Source: an uncultured Phycisphaerales bacterium (GTDB lineage Bacteria > Planctomycetota > Phycisphaerae > WQYP01). Taken from it: a stretch of 57,668 nucleotides of DNA. Every line of letters starts with the position of its first letter. The first letter of the stretch is position 1. Made by a program: the position numbers and the translations under genes. The DNA lies in the NCBI GenBank assembly GCA_903845195.1, contig CAIMWO010000067.1, positions 1-57,668 on the forward strand, written 5' to 3'. This document shows, in pieces, positions 24,766-34,625 of the stretch. The notes beneath the pieces are model-generated. The model did not search any database. It was not told where the DNA came from and saw nothing but the letters and a program-made list of their open reading frames with translations.

Positions 24766-25974
24766 ATGACCCGAATTTTCTTCGCGATCACCCTTACTGC
24801 TTTTCTCATGTTCGCTGGATGCGAGTCGCAAGGTTACAAATCCCCAGGGGAATTGAGGCTTCGCAACACTCTCCTCAATTCCACATCGGGCCTCGTGGCG
24901 GATGCAAATCCAACGCTCCCTGCAGAATCTGCCGACCCTCAATCGCCTCCAATCTCCGGCGGCGTCCTGACCCTCGCTTCCACTCCAGCTGCTGCCCCAG
25001 CCGACCAGCAACGAATCGTCATCTACAACGCCGGTCTCAATCTGGTTGTGCCGGACATCGCCCAAGTCCTCGCCGCCGTCCAGAAACAGACCAAGTCCTT
25101 CGGCGGCTACATGCAGGAAATCTCCGGCAACAGCATTACGGTACGGGTGCCCATCAGCCGGTTTGACGAAGCGCTCAGCGCCTTTGAAAAGCTCGGAGAA
25201 GTCACGAATCGCCACGTCAAAGCCGACGACATCACCGAACAGATGCATGACCTCGGCATTCGGCTGGAGAACGCCGAGAATGTCCGCAAGCGTCTCCTCG
25301 CCCTTGTCGAGAAGAGCGTGAGGGTCGAAGACACACTGAAAATCGAACAGGAACTCCAGCGGGTCACCGAGACTGTCGAATTGCTGAAAGGCAAAATCAA
25401 ATTTCTCTCCTCACAAGCGGCGTTTTCCACGATACGTCTCGATCTGAACTCCACGCTGCCGCAAAGGCAGATCGTCGCACAGATCCCGTTCGCCTGGGTT
25501 CGGCAACTTGCCGACGGCGCGGTTACCGGGAACACCGAGCTGGCACCCGACACCTCCCGCTGGGAACGCCGCGGCATCCGCTTCGACCTCCCCAAATCCT
25601 ACATCCGTTATTTCGAGCGCGATTACCGCACTGAAGCCATGTCGGCCGCGGGCATCCTCATCAAGCTCCAGCGTCAAGACAATTACGACAATGGCGATCA
25701 GGCGTTCTGGGCGAAACTCGCCCGCCGCGCCGTCGCCGAGAATCGCGCCATCGCCATCGACAAGGAATACGATGCCACCCTCAACAATAACGCCGTCGCC
25801 CGTATCCTGACTGGGACCAAAGACCTGGGTACCAAGAAGACCGGCTATCTGCTGGCCATTGTTGCGGGTAAACGATTCGTCTATACGTTTGAAGCCTGGG
25901 GCGATCAGGAAGAATTCACCAAGGACATCGCCGCTCTCGAAGCTTCCGCCAAATCCATGGATGTAGCAAAGTAG
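24766..25974 (+). CDS. DUF4349 lipoprotein
   Basis: A 402-residue exported protein with a lipobox ending at Cys19 (LMFAGC). Residues about 80-230 show the DUF4349 pattern: RIVIYNAGLNLVVPDIAQVLAAVQKQTKSFGGYMQ, then ITVRVPISRFDEALSAFEKLGEV.NRHVKADDITEQMHDLGIRLENAENVRKRLLALVEKSVRVEDTLKIEQEL. The helix at about 165-220 is amphipathic and likely a coiled coil. Unlike most family members, no C-terminal membrane helices are seen; instead a 150-residue mixed domain follows. GGAGG lies 7 nt before ATG 24766. Function of the family is unknown. It faces the ATP synthase operon tail to tail across a shared terminator hairpin. Confidence 0.8.
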   Translation: MTRIFFAITLTAFLMFAGCESQGYKSPGELRLRNTLLNSTSGLVADANPTLPAESADPQSPPISGGVLTLASTPAAAPADQQRIVIYNAGLNLVVPDIAQVLAAVQKQTKSFGGYMQEISGNSITVRVPISRFDEALSAFEKLGEVTNRHVKADDITEQMHDLGIRLENAENVRKRLLALVEKSVRVEDTLKIEQELQRVTETVELLKGKIKFLSSQAAFSTIRLDLNSTLPQRQIVAQIPFAWVRQLADGAVTGNTELAPDTSRWERRGIRFDLPKSYIRYFERDYRTEAMSAAGILIKLQRQDNYDNGDQAFWAKLARRAVAENRAIAIDKEYDATLNNNAVARILTGTKDLGTKKTGYLLAIVAGKRFVYTFEAWGDQEEFTKDIAALEASAKSMDVAK

Positions 25975-26012
25975 TCACACCACGCTCAGAAACTGCCATG
26001 CCCACCAATGAA

Positions 26013-26046
26013 AACGGGGCGATGATCGTTCAATCATCGCCCCGTT
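26013..26046 (-). terminator. Terminator hairpin at the end of the ATP synthase operon
   Basis: A 14-bp perfect stem (AACGGGGCGATGAT / ATCATCGCCCCGTT) with a 6-nt loop lies between the convergent DUF4349 and atpD genes. On the minus strand it is followed by TTTTC, so it best serves atpD, but it could act in both directions. Confidence 0.75.
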
Positions 26047-26053
26047 CGTTCAA

Positions 26054-26081
26054 TTTGAACTTGAACCTTGCAGCTTGAGCC
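26054..26081. repeat. Heptamer-period tract (TTGAACC-type)
   Basis: Degenerate 7-nt units TTGAACC TTGCAGC TTGAGCC in tandem lie directly beyond the atpD stop. Confidence 0.5.
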
Positions 26082-26087
26082 TAACGC

Positions 26088-27521
<1,434 letters not shown>

Positions 27522-27533
27522 TCACTCCGTGAA

Positions 27534-27564
27534 ATGATGAATTATGAACGATGAACGATGAAAG
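27534..27564. repeat. Inverted repeat arm (left) of the four-helix-bundle cassette
   Basis: A 31-nt arm built of ATGAACG-type heptamers. Its inner 21 nt (27544-27564) match the reverse complement of 27937-27957 at 19-20 positions, and the pairing continues outward with a few mismatches. Confidence 0.75.
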
Positions 27565-27569
27565 AGGCA

Positions 27570-27950
27570 TCAGGCGATCGAGCGCTTGGCACGTTTGATG
27601 ATCGTCGTGAGAATTGCCACAATCTGATTCGTTTCATTCAAAAATTCTACCAGTCTTCTTTCCTCTATCAGTTCTGCCGCGGCCATCAGCCGCAGCCAAT
27701 ACAAACACTCCCGAGCTTCTTTGAGTGCAATTGCACATTTGTGGATGAAATCGGGCTTAGTTTCCGCCGATTCGGCTTCTGAAAGGTTTGCTCCAATGGC
27801 AGTTGCCGAACGCAAAAACTGTTTCGAGATCACCTGCGAGGCACTGTCTCTGGTTGTTTCCAGAAACCTCACCAGCTTGATGGCCCTCACCGCATAAGCA
27901 AGCGTTCTCTGTTCGATATCCCGTGGCGCCCGTATCCTTTCATCGTTCAT
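27570..27950 (-). CDS. Four-helix bundle protein (23S rRNA intervening-sequence S23 family)
   Basis: A 126-residue, all-helical protein with the family hallmarks: an early DIEQRTLAYAVRAIKLVRFLE, the central SKQFLRSATAIGANLSEAESAETKPDFIHKCAIALKEARECLYWLRL, and a final helix LIEERRLVEFLNETNQIVAILTTIIKRAKR. Such proteins occur in rRNA intervening sequences and, as Avd, in diversity-generating retroelements; they form pentamers with a basic surface and may bind nucleic acid. No reverse transcriptase or variable repeat is nearby, so this is not a DGR. The ATG lies inside the right inverted-repeat arm. The gene is in the same direction as the atp genes and would be transcribed with them. Confidence 0.88.
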   Translation of the reverse strand: MNDERIRAPRDIEQRTLAYAVRAIKLVRFLETTRDSASQVISKQFLRSATAIGANLSEAESAETKPDFIHKCAIALKEARECLYWLRLMAAAELIEERRLVEFLNETNQIVAILTTIIKRAKRSIA

Positions 27951-27967
27951 CGTTCTTCATTCATCGT
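27937..27967. repeat. Inverted repeat arm (right) of the four-helix-bundle cassette
   Basis: Reverse-complement partner of 27534-27564. It contains the start codon of the four-helix-bundle gene and abuts the TAA of atpG (27967-27969). Confidence 0.75.
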
Positions 27968-28851
27968 TATTTCATCGCTTCCACGCCACCCATGAGTTCC
28001 GCCAACTCAGAGGTAATCTGCGACTGACGCGCCCGGTTGTACTGCTGCTGAAGTTTCTTGCCCATCTTGTCGGCCGCATCCGTTGCGGCCTTCATCGCCA
28101 CCATGCGGGCGATCTGCTCCGAAACCGCCGCCTCGATAAACGCCTGGAAAACGGTGATCTTCACCGTCACCGGGATCAGCTCATTGAGCAATTCCTCGGC
28201 CGAGGGCATGAAATCATACTGCACCGGCGCGGCCGCCTCGGCTTCTCCGCCGACGCCGCCCAGCGGCAGCACATCGATCACCGTTGCACGCTGCTGCCCC
28301 ACGCTGATGAACCGCATGTACACAATCTTGACGCCCGAAATCTTCCCCTCGGTGTACGACTTCATGAACTTCTCAGCGACTTGTTCGATCTCCGCAAATT
28401 TGGGCGTGTCCCCAATCTTCGTGTGCGTCTCTGCCATCGCGCGATGCTGAAAACGGAAGAACGCGATCCCCTTCTTCCCGCTGACGTGCAGTTCCACCGT
28501 CTCGCCCGCGGCTTCGAGTTCCTTGATCGTATGATTCGCCAGCCGCAGCACATTTCCGTTGTAGCCGCCGCACAAGCCGCGGTTCGAAGTGACCACCAGC
28601 ACCACCTGCTTCTGGAGGCCCGGCGCCGGTTCCTTCAGCAGCGGATGATCGATCGGCTTGCCCGACCCGCGCACCGCCTGCACCGCCGACGCCACCAATT
28701 CGCCGATCTTCTTGACGAACGGTTTCGTCCCGACCGCACGCCGGTACGCCTTCTGATAGCGCGACGTCGCGATCATCTGCATGACCTTCGTGATCTTGCG
28801 GATGTTTCGCACAGCCTTGCGCCGCTTGATGATGACTCTTGCCTTGGCCAT
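27967..28851 (-). CDS. atpG: F-type ATP synthase subunit gamma
   Basis: A 294-residue rotor shaft of F1. The N-terminal helix (VIIKRRKAVRNIRKITKVMQMIATSRYQKA) and the C-terminal helix (ARMVAMKAATDAADKMGKKLQQQYNRARQSQITSELAELMGGVEA) that form the coiled-coil shaft are well conserved. The central Rossmann-like part includes VVLVVTSNRGLCGGYN. Length is normal. Its stop codon touches the inverted repeat of the four-helix-bundle cassette, which separates it from atpD. Confidence 0.97.
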   Translation of the reverse strand: MAKARVIIKRRKAVRNIRKITKVMQMIATSRYQKAYRRAVGTKPFVKKIGELVASAVQAVRGSGKPIDHPLLKEPAPGLQKQVVLVVTSNRGLCGGYNGNVLRLANHTIKELEAAGETVELHVSGKKGIAFFRFQHRAMAETHTKIGDTPKFAEIEQVAEKFMKSYTEGKISGVKIVYMRFISVGQQRATVIDVLPLGGVGGEAEAAAPVQYDFMPSAEELLNELIPVTVKITVFQAFIEAAVSEQIARMVAMKAATDAADKMGKKLQQQYNRARQSQITSELAELMGGVEAMK

Positions 28852-28865
28852 ATCGTTTCTTCACT

Positions 28866-28930
28866 CAGTGTTCAGAGTTCAGAATCTATCCCGTTCTCTG
28901 TGAAATTTCCGTGGATCCGTGCATCCGTGG
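28866..28930. repeat. Two short-period tracts between atpA and atpG
   Basis: Heptamers CAGTGTT CAGAGTT CAGAATC (28866-28886) and octamers TTCCGTGG ATCCGTGC ATCCGTGG (28907-28930) fill most of the 88-nt gap. Confidence 0.65.
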
Positions 28931-28939
28931 CCACAGTGT

Positions 28940-30481
28940 TTACTGGGCCTTGCCAATCTGCGTCACCGCATTGAACTTCTTGATCACATCCTGCAGCTTC
29001 GCTTCGATTTCCGCCGTCAGGTCTTTCTTCGCGGCCAATTCCTTCTTCAGGTCCGCCGCGGTGGTGTTCACGTACTCCAGGAAGTCCTTCTCCCACGCCA
29101 GCACCTGATCCTTTGACACTGCATCGAGCGCCCCCTGCGAACCGGCGTAGATCACCAGCACCTGGTCGATCACGTCCATCGGCTCGTACTGCGGCTGTTT
29201 GAGTAGTTCCACCATGCGGGCCCCGCGGTCGAGCTGACGCTGCGTCGCCGGATCGAGTTCCGTGCCCAACTGGGCGAACGCCTCGAGCTCGCGATACGCG
29301 GCCAGATCCAATCGCAGCGAAGCCGCGACCTTCTTGTTCTTCATCGCCTTGATCTGTGCCGATCCGCCGACGCGGCTCACCGAAATACCGACGTTAATGG
29401 CCGGACGCACGCCTGCGGCAAACAGGTCAGGCTCAAGATAAATCTGCCCGTCGGTAATCGAAATCACGTTGGTCGGAATGTATGCGGAAACTTCGCCTTC
29501 CTGCGTCTCAATGACCGGCAGCGCCGTCAACGATCCGCCGCCGTTGGGCTCGGAAAGTTTGCAGGCGCGTTCCAGCAGGCGGCTGTGGAGATAGAACACG
29601 TCGCCGGGATACGCCTCGCGGCCGGGCGGCCGACGCAGCAGCAGCGAAAGCTGGCGATACGCCTGGGCCTGCTTCGACAAGTCATCGTAAATGCACAGGA
29701 CGTGCTTGCCCTTCCACATGAAGTGCTCGCCCATCGCGCAACCGGCGTACGGGGCGATGTATTGCAGCGGTGCCGGATCGGATGCCGACGCCGTGACGAC
29801 AATCGTGTAATCCATCGCACCTGCGCGGCGAAGAACGTCTACCACGCCCGCGACGGTCGATTCCTTCGTGCCGATGGCGACGTAAATGCAGACCACCGCA
29901 TCTGGCGTGCCCCAGAATTTCTTCTGATTGATGATGGTATCGATCGCGATGGCCGTCTTGCCGGTCTTGCGGTCGCCGATGATCAGTTCGCGCTGGCCGC
30001 GGCCGATCGGAATCATCGCATCGATGGCCTTGACGCCCGTCTGCAGCGGCTGTTTCACCGGCTGACGATCCGCAATGCCCGGGGCGATGATGTCGACTTT
30101 CCGGCGTTCGGTCGTCTGAATCGCCGGCCCGCCGTCAATCGCCTGGCCCAGCGGATCCACCACGCGGCCCAGCAGCGCCTCGCCGACGGGCACGCTCAGC
30201 AGCTCGCCAGTCGTCCGGACCGTATCGCCTTCCTTAAGTTCCTTGTAGTTGCCGAAGATGACGGCGCCAACGGTTTCCTCTTCCAGGTTGAACACCTGTC
30301 CGAAGATGCCGTTGGGAAACGCCAGCATCTCTCCGGCCATCGCGTTGCGCAGGCCGTAGATACGCGCGATGCCGTCGCCGACTTCGATGATCTTGCCCAC
30401 CTGGTTCACGTCCAGCTGGTTCTTGTACTGCGAAATTTCCGCCTGGATTACGGACGTGATTTCATCAATCTTGAACTTCAT
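28940..30481 (-). CDS. atpA: F-type ATP synthase subunit alpha
   Basis: A 513-residue non-catalytic nucleotide-binding subunit. Walker [20 protein letters not shown], the visible [43 protein letters not shown] region with the arginine finger, and [12 protein letters not shown] are all present. N-terminal helix [19 protein letters not shown] would contact delta. Length is that of a full protein. It lies 42 nt after atpH and 88 nt before atpG. Confidence 0.98.
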   Translation of the reverse strand: MKFKIDEITSVIQAEISQYKNQLDVNQVGKIIEVGDGIARIYGLRNAMAGEMLAFPNGIFGQVFNLEEETVGAVIFGNYKELKEGDTVRTTGELLSVPVGEALLGRVVDPLGQAIDGGPAIQTTERRKVDIIAPGIADRQPVKQPLQTGVKAIDAMIPIGRGQRELIIGDRKTGKTAIAIDTIINQKKFWGTPDAVVCIYVAIGTKESTVAGVVDVLRRAGAMDYTIVVTASASDPAPLQYIAPYAGCAMGEHFMWKGKHVLCIYDDLSKQAQAYRQLSLLLRRPPGREAYPGDVFYLHSRLLERACKLSEPNGGGSLTALPVIETQEGEVSAYIPTNVISITDGQIYLEPDLFAAGVRPAINVGISVSRVGGSAQIKAMKNKKVAASLRLDLAAYRELEAFAQLGTELDPATQRQLDRGARMVELLKQPQYEPMDVIDQVLVIYAGSQGALDAVSKDQVLAWEKDFLEYVNTTAADLKKELAAKKDLTAEIEAKLQDVIKKFNAVTQIGKAQ

Positions 30482-30523
30482 CTTTCCTCTTCCTTACATG
30501 GCCCGGAGGGGGGTCATTTCTTG

Positions 30524-31120
30524 TCAGACCATCGCTGCCGCGGGGTTCTTCTGCAAACGCGAGAGCCCGCCGGTCTTCATCTGTTCCTTGATCTTCGCCA
30601 GTTGCGTTTCGACACTGCCGTCGATGAGCGTGTCATCGATCCGCAGCGTCATCCCGCCGATCAACGACGGATCGATTTTGATCGTCAATTCCGGCGACTT
30701 GCCGGTGGACTTCGCCACCGCATCCTTCAACCGGCTGATCAGCTCCGGCCGCAACTCGACGCTGCTGACCAGTTCCACATCCACAATGCCCGCAGCCTTG
30801 TGCAGGATATCTTCGAACGCCCGCACCATTCCGCCAATGAACATCAGCCGATCGCGCCGCGAAAGACTCTTGAGTACCTGTAGCGTCAGCTCATGCACGC
30901 GGCCTTCGAAAATCTTGGTCAAAATGGAAGCCCGCTCTTCATCTGCGATGGTCACAGCCTGCGTAAACGCTGCAAAATCCACGTTGCTTTTGAGCAGCCC
31001 ACTGATCCCCCGCACATCGTCAGTCACGTCGCTCAGAACGTTCTGCTTCTGCGCCTCGTTGATCAACGCCTGGGCGTAAACCGCGCCGATCGCTTCAATC
31101 TGAAAACTATTGTCGGGCAT
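30524..31120 (-). CDS. atpH: F-type ATP synthase subunit delta
   Basis: A 198-residue stator subunit (OSCP homologue) linking the b subunit to the top of F1. The pattern GAVYAQALINEAQKQNVLSDV in the N-terminal helical bundle and the C-terminal KSPELTIKIDPSLIGGMTLRIDDTLIDGSVETQLAKIKEQM are diagnostic. The start is set at ATG 31120 (a TTG codon precedes it in frame). No strong ribosome-binding site is seen; the short-period repeat (GGTCAA units) lies immediately upstream. Confidence 0.94.
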   Translation of the reverse strand: MPDNSFQIEAIGAVYAQALINEAQKQNVLSDVTDDVRGISGLLKSNVDFAAFTQAVTIADEERASILTKIFEGRVHELTLQVLKSLSRRDRLMFIGGMVRAFEDILHKAAGIVDVELVSSVELRPELISRLKDAVAKSTGKSPELTIKIDPSLIGGMTLRIDDTLIDGSVETQLAKIKEQMKTGGLSRLQKNPAAAMV

Positions 31121-31125
31121 CAATT

Positions 31126-31149
31126 ATGGTCAATTGGTCAACGGGTCAA
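31126..31149. repeat. Octamer-period tract (ATGGTCAA TTGGTCAA CGGGTCAA)
   Basis: Three tandem 8-nt units sit directly in front of the atpH start codon, where a ribosome-binding site would be expected. Confidence 0.7.
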
Positions 31150-31213
31150 TCAGCTCATGGGGACTTCGCAATCCCAACTGACGATTGAACCATCCAGCCG
31201 CTCAACCCCTTTC

Positions 31214-31816
31214 TCAGTTCTTCTTCGCCATCTCGGCCAGCGATTCATCCACCAACCGCTGCTGATCGTCGGCGTTCACATCGCGCTGCAGAATCTTCCG
31301 CGCTACCGCCGTGCCCAACTCCGCGGCGTGCGTGTTGATCTCGGCCAGCGCCTGCGTCCGGGCCGCGTCGATCTCGCGGATCGTCCGGTCCTTCAGTGCG
31401 GCGCTTTCCGCCTCGGCCTGCTGCTTGATCGTCTCGGCAAGTTTCAACGCATCGTTCTTCGCCTGCTGAAGCTGCTGTGCCGCCTGACGCTGCACCTCGG
31501 CCATCTTGGCCTCCAGCTCGCGACCGGACTGTTCCGCATCCGCCCGCGCCTTGGCTGCCGCTTCGATTGAATCCCGAATCGCCTGCTCGCGGGACTTCAG
31601 CCCCTGCAAAATCGGCTTCCACGCAAACTTGCCCAAAATCACCAGCAGGCACGCGAAAATCAGCAGCGTGAGAATCAGCGATCCCAGATCCAACTTCATC
31701 AGATCGGGCTTCTCTTCCACCGCTTCTCTTACTTCGCTCGCCCAGGCGGTCGCGCTGAGAAACAGCGGCATCGACGCCGCCAGCATGACCAGCTTTCCGC
31801 TCAACTTCGGCTTCAT
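31214..31816 (-). CDS. atpF: F-type ATP synthase subunit b
   Basis: A 200-residue stator stalk subunit. After the membrane helix (LGSLILTLLIFACLLVILGKFAWKPI) comes the long polar coiled coil (SREQAIRDSIEAAAKARADAEQSGRELEAKMAEVQRQAAQQLQQ...) that reaches delta. Ahead of the membrane helix is an additional hydrophobic leader, KLVMLAASMPLFLSATAWASEV, that looks like a cleavable signal peptide with an AWA/S site. GGAG precedes ATG 31816; the longer frame is unsupported. A 241-nt gap with a hairpin separates it from atpE. Confidence 0.92.
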   Translation of the reverse strand: MKPKLSGKLVMLAASMPLFLSATAWASEVREAVEEKPDLMKLDLGSLILTLLIFACLLVILGKFAWKPILQGLKSREQAIRDSIEAAAKARADAEQSGRELEAKMAEVQRQAAQQLQQAKNDALKLAETIKQQAEAESAALKDRTIREIDAARTQALAEINTHAAELGTAVARKILQRDVNADDQQRLVDESLAEMAKKN

Positions 31817-32014
31817 GAGGACTCCTGCCGTTTCACTTTCGCAATGCCCGTTCAAGGACATTCGCCGTGAAAATTTGTAGATCGCCAATGCTAATGCAGA
31901 TTCCGGGATTCGGCAATCCGACTCGACGACCCGTTATCAGTATCCCGAGACGGTTATCAGGTGCCCATCGATCTTGATCCGCAGCCTTCGCGCGGCCGGC
32001 CCTGACAAGCCAAA

Positions 32015-32044
32015 GGGGTTCCGAACCTGTCGGCTCGGAACCCC
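32015..32044 (-). promoter_or_regulatory. Intercistronic hairpin between atpE and atpF
   Basis: GGGGTTCCGA / TCGGAACCCC, a 10-bp stem with a 10-nt loop, lies just after the atpE stop. There is no real T-run behind it. It would act as an attenuator, processing site or 3' stabiliser, letting the c subunit be made in excess of the other subunits. Confidence 0.55.
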
Positions 32045-32056
32045 GCAATCTTCCGC

Positions 32057-32365
32057 TTAGGAAAGCTTGTTCATCATCAACATGCCGATGACCAGGCCGA
32101 AGAAGGTGAACCCTTCGATCAGTGCCGCGGCGATGATCATGTTCGTGCCTATGGAGCCCTTGGCTTCCGGCTGACGGGCAATGGCTTCCACGGCGCTGCC
32201 GCCGATGTTGCCGATGCCGCGCGCGGCGCCGGCGATGCCGAGGCCCGCACCGATCATGATGCCGGCGGCGCCGATGCCGATGCCGACGTTGCCGCCCTGC
32301 CCGCCGAGGAGGCTGGGAGCCATCTTGACCGCTTCGTTCGTGGCCTGTGCGAGAATGTCCAACAT
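32057..32365 (-). CDS. atpE: F-type ATP synthase subunit c
   Basis: A 102-residue rotor-ring subunit with two membrane helices joined by the polar loop ARQPE (residues 63-67). The ion-carrying carboxylate is Glu84 (ALIEGFTFFG), followed by Gly rather than Ser/Thr, which points to proton rather than sodium coupling. Helix 1 has the small-residue pattern GAGLGIAGAARGIG that packs the ring. About 20 polar residues precede helix 1. AGGAG lies upstream of ATG 32365; the frame upstream of it is not needed. Confidence 0.96.
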   Translation of the reverse strand: MLDILAQATNEAVKMAPSLLGGQGGNVGIGIGAAGIMIGAGLGIAGAARGIGNIGGSAVEAIARQPEAKGSIGTNMIIAAALIEGFTFFGLVIGMLMMNKLS

Positions 32366-32528
32366 AACCTGTTCTCCTGCCCATTTTGGGCTTAGCGACC
32401 GGTTCGCGGGAATCAAATGATCGCGACCGATCTAAAATGTATCTCCGACGTTCAATCAAGGGGCTTCGGCGTCGGTTACCAGCCCAAAATCGTGTAGCCC
32501 CAGGCCTCGCCGGGGGTCGTTTTATTTC

Positions 32529-33566
32529 TCAATGCTCCGGCGCCACTGCCGACGCCAAAAACAACGTGGTCAGAAACGTAAAGATGTACGCCTGCAGGAA
32601 CGCCACAAACAATTCCAAAATGCTCAAGCCCGCACATCCCAGCACCACCGGCACCGAAATGCCCAGTCCGATCGCGATCGCCGAGGCGGTCGCACCAAAC
32701 GTCACCACGCTGATCAACGCCCCAAGCACCAAATGGCCGGCGATCATGTTCGCAAACAAACGCACGCACAGCGCGAACGGCTTGACCAGCGCCCCGATCA
32801 TTTCGAGAAACAGCAGACCTACGAACAGCAGCAAGTCCATGATCTTGATGCCGGTCTCGGGATGCGGTGCGAAATTCCAGATGTAACGGCCGATGCCGAT
32901 CACCACCGCCGCCGCAAAACCGACGCCTTTACCATGCCCGCCGGTCGCATCATGGGCATGCCCTTTGTGTAAGCCATACTCGTCGTCGTACCCATGCTCA
33001 CCGTGATGATGGGGATCAAGACTGGGATCCATCGCAATACGGATCTGTTCGAGAATGCCCAGAATGTGCAGCATGAAGAACGCCGTGATGGCCAGACCCG
33101 CCGTCACCAGCAGATTGCCCGTCGCCGTGCCCCAGATGTGCTGCGGCCGGCCCGTCAATAGCGAAGCCATTTCCCCCACCGGAATCAGACCCAGCACGTT
33201 ACAGAACAGAATGAAAAAGAAGAACGTCCAGAGAAACGGTGTGAAACGATCGACATTTCCCTTCAGCGCCGGACGAAAGACTTCCGTCCGCAGAAAGCTC
33301 AGGATCGCTTCAAAAAAATTCTGCGCCCCCGTCGGCACCTGACGCTTGCGCGTCGCCACGCCGACGTAGATGAACACGATCACCGTCAACGCCGCGGCAA
33401 TCAGCAACATCAACTGGTGGCTCGAATATCCCCACCAGATCTTGAAGCCCATCACTTCGAAGAGCACCTTGCCATCGCCAAAGAAAGGATGAAAGACCAC
33501 GTGCTCCAGCGGATCACTCGCCAGCGATCCTCCCATGGCCCCCATCATGTTTGCTGTCATCGTCAT
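32529..33566 (-). CDS. atpB: F-type ATP synthase subunit a
   Basis: A 345-residue membrane subunit forming the proton half-channels. The essential Arg is in LCVRLFANMIAGHLVLG, and FFILFCNVLGLIPVGE and FLQAYIFTFLTTLFLASAVAPEH mark the other conserved helices. A His-rich insertion (DPHHHGEHGYDDEYGLHKGHAH...GGHGKG) of some 35 residues lies between two transmembrane helices, making the protein longer than the usual 250-280 residues. The start is placed at ATG 33566 (MTMTANMMG) with GGGAG upstream; ATG 33560 is an alternative. Confidence 0.94.
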   Translation of the reverse strand: MTMTANMMGAMGGSLASDPLEHVVFHPFFGDGKVLFEVMGFKIWWGYSSHQLMLLIAAALTVIVFIYVGVATRKRQVPTGAQNFFEAILSFLRTEVFRPALKGNVDRFTPFLWTFFFFILFCNVLGLIPVGEMASLLTGRPQHIWGTATGNLLVTAGLAITAFFMLHILGILEQIRIAMDPSLDPHHHGEHGYDDEYGLHKGHAHDATGGHGKGVGFAAAVVIGIGRYIWNFAPHPETGIKIMDLLLFVGLLFLEMIGALVKPFALCVRLFANMIAGHLVLGALISVVTFGATASAIAIGLGISVPVVLGCAGLSILELFVAFLQAYIFTFLTTLFLASAVAPEH

Positions 33567-33650
33567 TTCTTGCTTTCGCTCCCGGCATGAAAGGCCGCTA
33601 TTCTCAGCCAACCATGCGTTTCGTCAAGCTCACTTCGATGTATTTGCGCC

Positions 33651-34178
33651 TCAGCGGCTGGACTTGTTCGCCAGCCACGCGATGCACGACGTCTCCACGA
33701 TCAACAACGGAAAGTAAAAACAAAGCGACCAGACCGCCAGCGGCATCTTGTCCAAGGCCCAGCCCGGCCCCATCGCCAGCAGCAACCCCATCAGGATCGC
33801 GCCGCAACGGATCATCATCGACAGCAGCGACGCTTGCATGATCGCCATCACGCCGCGTTTCATCAGTATCGTCACCGGCAACGCCGCCAGCGTTCCGCCC
33901 ACCACCGCCACAATGCCCCCGGCCACCATTTCGCGGCCGTAAAGCGCCATTCCCATGGAAGTCAGAACCACCCACCCCAAACCCATCACCACCCCTACCG
34001 CCACCGGCGAGGCCAACAACATCACCATCCCAGGCGTTAAGGCCACTTTGATGTTGATTTCCCCGCCGGCAATTGGCTTGTTCTCAATCCCCGGAGCCGC
34101 AGATACCGAATTGGCGACAATCGACCGCGGTGCGGCTTCCATCATTCCTGTTCGACGTGGATTCATGATCGCTGTCAT
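33651..34178 (-). CDS. AtpI-like membrane protein of the ATP synthase operon
   Basis: A 175-residue membrane protein with four hydrophobic segments (VMLLASPVAVGVVMGLGWVVL, MVAGGIVAVVGGTLAALPVTI, IMQASLLSMMIRCGAILMGLLLAMG, AVWSLCFYFPLLIVETSCIAWLA) after a 50-residue polar N-terminus. Position directly before atpB and topology match AtpI, a non-structural factor proposed to help c-ring assembly or magnesium supply. Sequence identity to AtpI is not obvious to me. GGAGA lies 7 nt before ATG 34178. Confidence 0.65.
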   Translation of the reverse strand: MTAIMNPRRTGMMEAAPRSIVANSVSAAPGIENKPIAGGEINIKVALTPGMVMLLASPVAVGVVMGLGWVVLTSMGMALYGREMVAGGIVAVVGGTLAALPVTILMKRGVMAIMQASLLSMMIRCGAILMGLLLAMGPGWALDKMPLAVWSLCFYFPLLIVETSCIAWLANKSSR

Positions 34179-34295
34179 AAGGCATCTCCGTTTCTTTTCG
34201 CTCACTCCCAGTGCCGTCGTCCCGTGCGTCTAGGCCCCTACGGGCATGTTTATCGAGCTTTCTCTCCCTTACCGACGATCGCCGCAACGCTTCCG

Positions 34296-34625
34296 TCACT
34301 TCTTTCGCGGCTGATCCTGCTTGATCGATTCTTTGATCAGCAGATACATGTTGCCGATTACAGCAACCAAACTCAGCGTGATCAGGCCCCAGTTGTTCCA
34401 TCCCTGCCAGCGATCCAGTACATGCCCCAGATAAGCGAACAGGCAAACCGTGCCCGCGAATTGGATTCCAAGACCGGCGTAAGCCCAAGGCGATTTCTCG
34501 CCCTGCGAGCCGGTGTCGGAAGAAGACGCTTCATCTTTCGGAAGTCCCGTGGACCGCTTCGCCAGATTCTCGATCCAACCCGCTTTGTCGGGCGGCTGGC
34601 GATCCTTTTCTGGCGGCTCCACCAT
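34296..34625 (-). CDS. AtpZ/AtpI-family protein
   Basis: A 109-residue protein with a charged, disordered-looking N-terminal half and two membrane helices (YAGLGIQFAGTVCLFAYLGHVLD, NWGLITLSLVAVIGNMYLLIKESI). The AYAGLGIQFA...LGHVLDRW...W...G..LG pattern is that of AtpZ, the small membrane protein that often opens atp operons. It is the first gene of the unit, downstream of a candidate promoter. Confidence 0.8.
   Translation of the reverse strand: MVEPPEKDRQPPDKAGWIENLAKRSTGLPKDEASSSDTGSQGEKSPWAYAGLGIQFAGTVCLFAYLGHVLDRWQGWNNWGLITLSLVAVIGNMYLLIKESIKQDQPRKK

Larger units (their letters stand above)
27534..27967. mobile_element. Candidate IVS-like cassette inside the ATP synthase operon
   Basis: A block of about 434 nt between atpG and atpD consists of one four-helix-bundle (S23-type) gene bordered by 31-nt inverted repeats. 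It begins exactly at the atpG stop codon and ends 15 nt before atpD. This resembles the intervening sequences of 23S rRNA genes, which also carry an S23 gene between pairing ends that RNase III removes. Here the host is an mRNA. No transposase or target-site duplication is evident, so mobility is inferred. Confidence 0.45.

Noticed and set aside
27570..27950. Part of a diversity-generating retroelement (Avd-like protein)
   Set aside because: No reverse transcriptase, template repeat or variable-repeat target is within the window.
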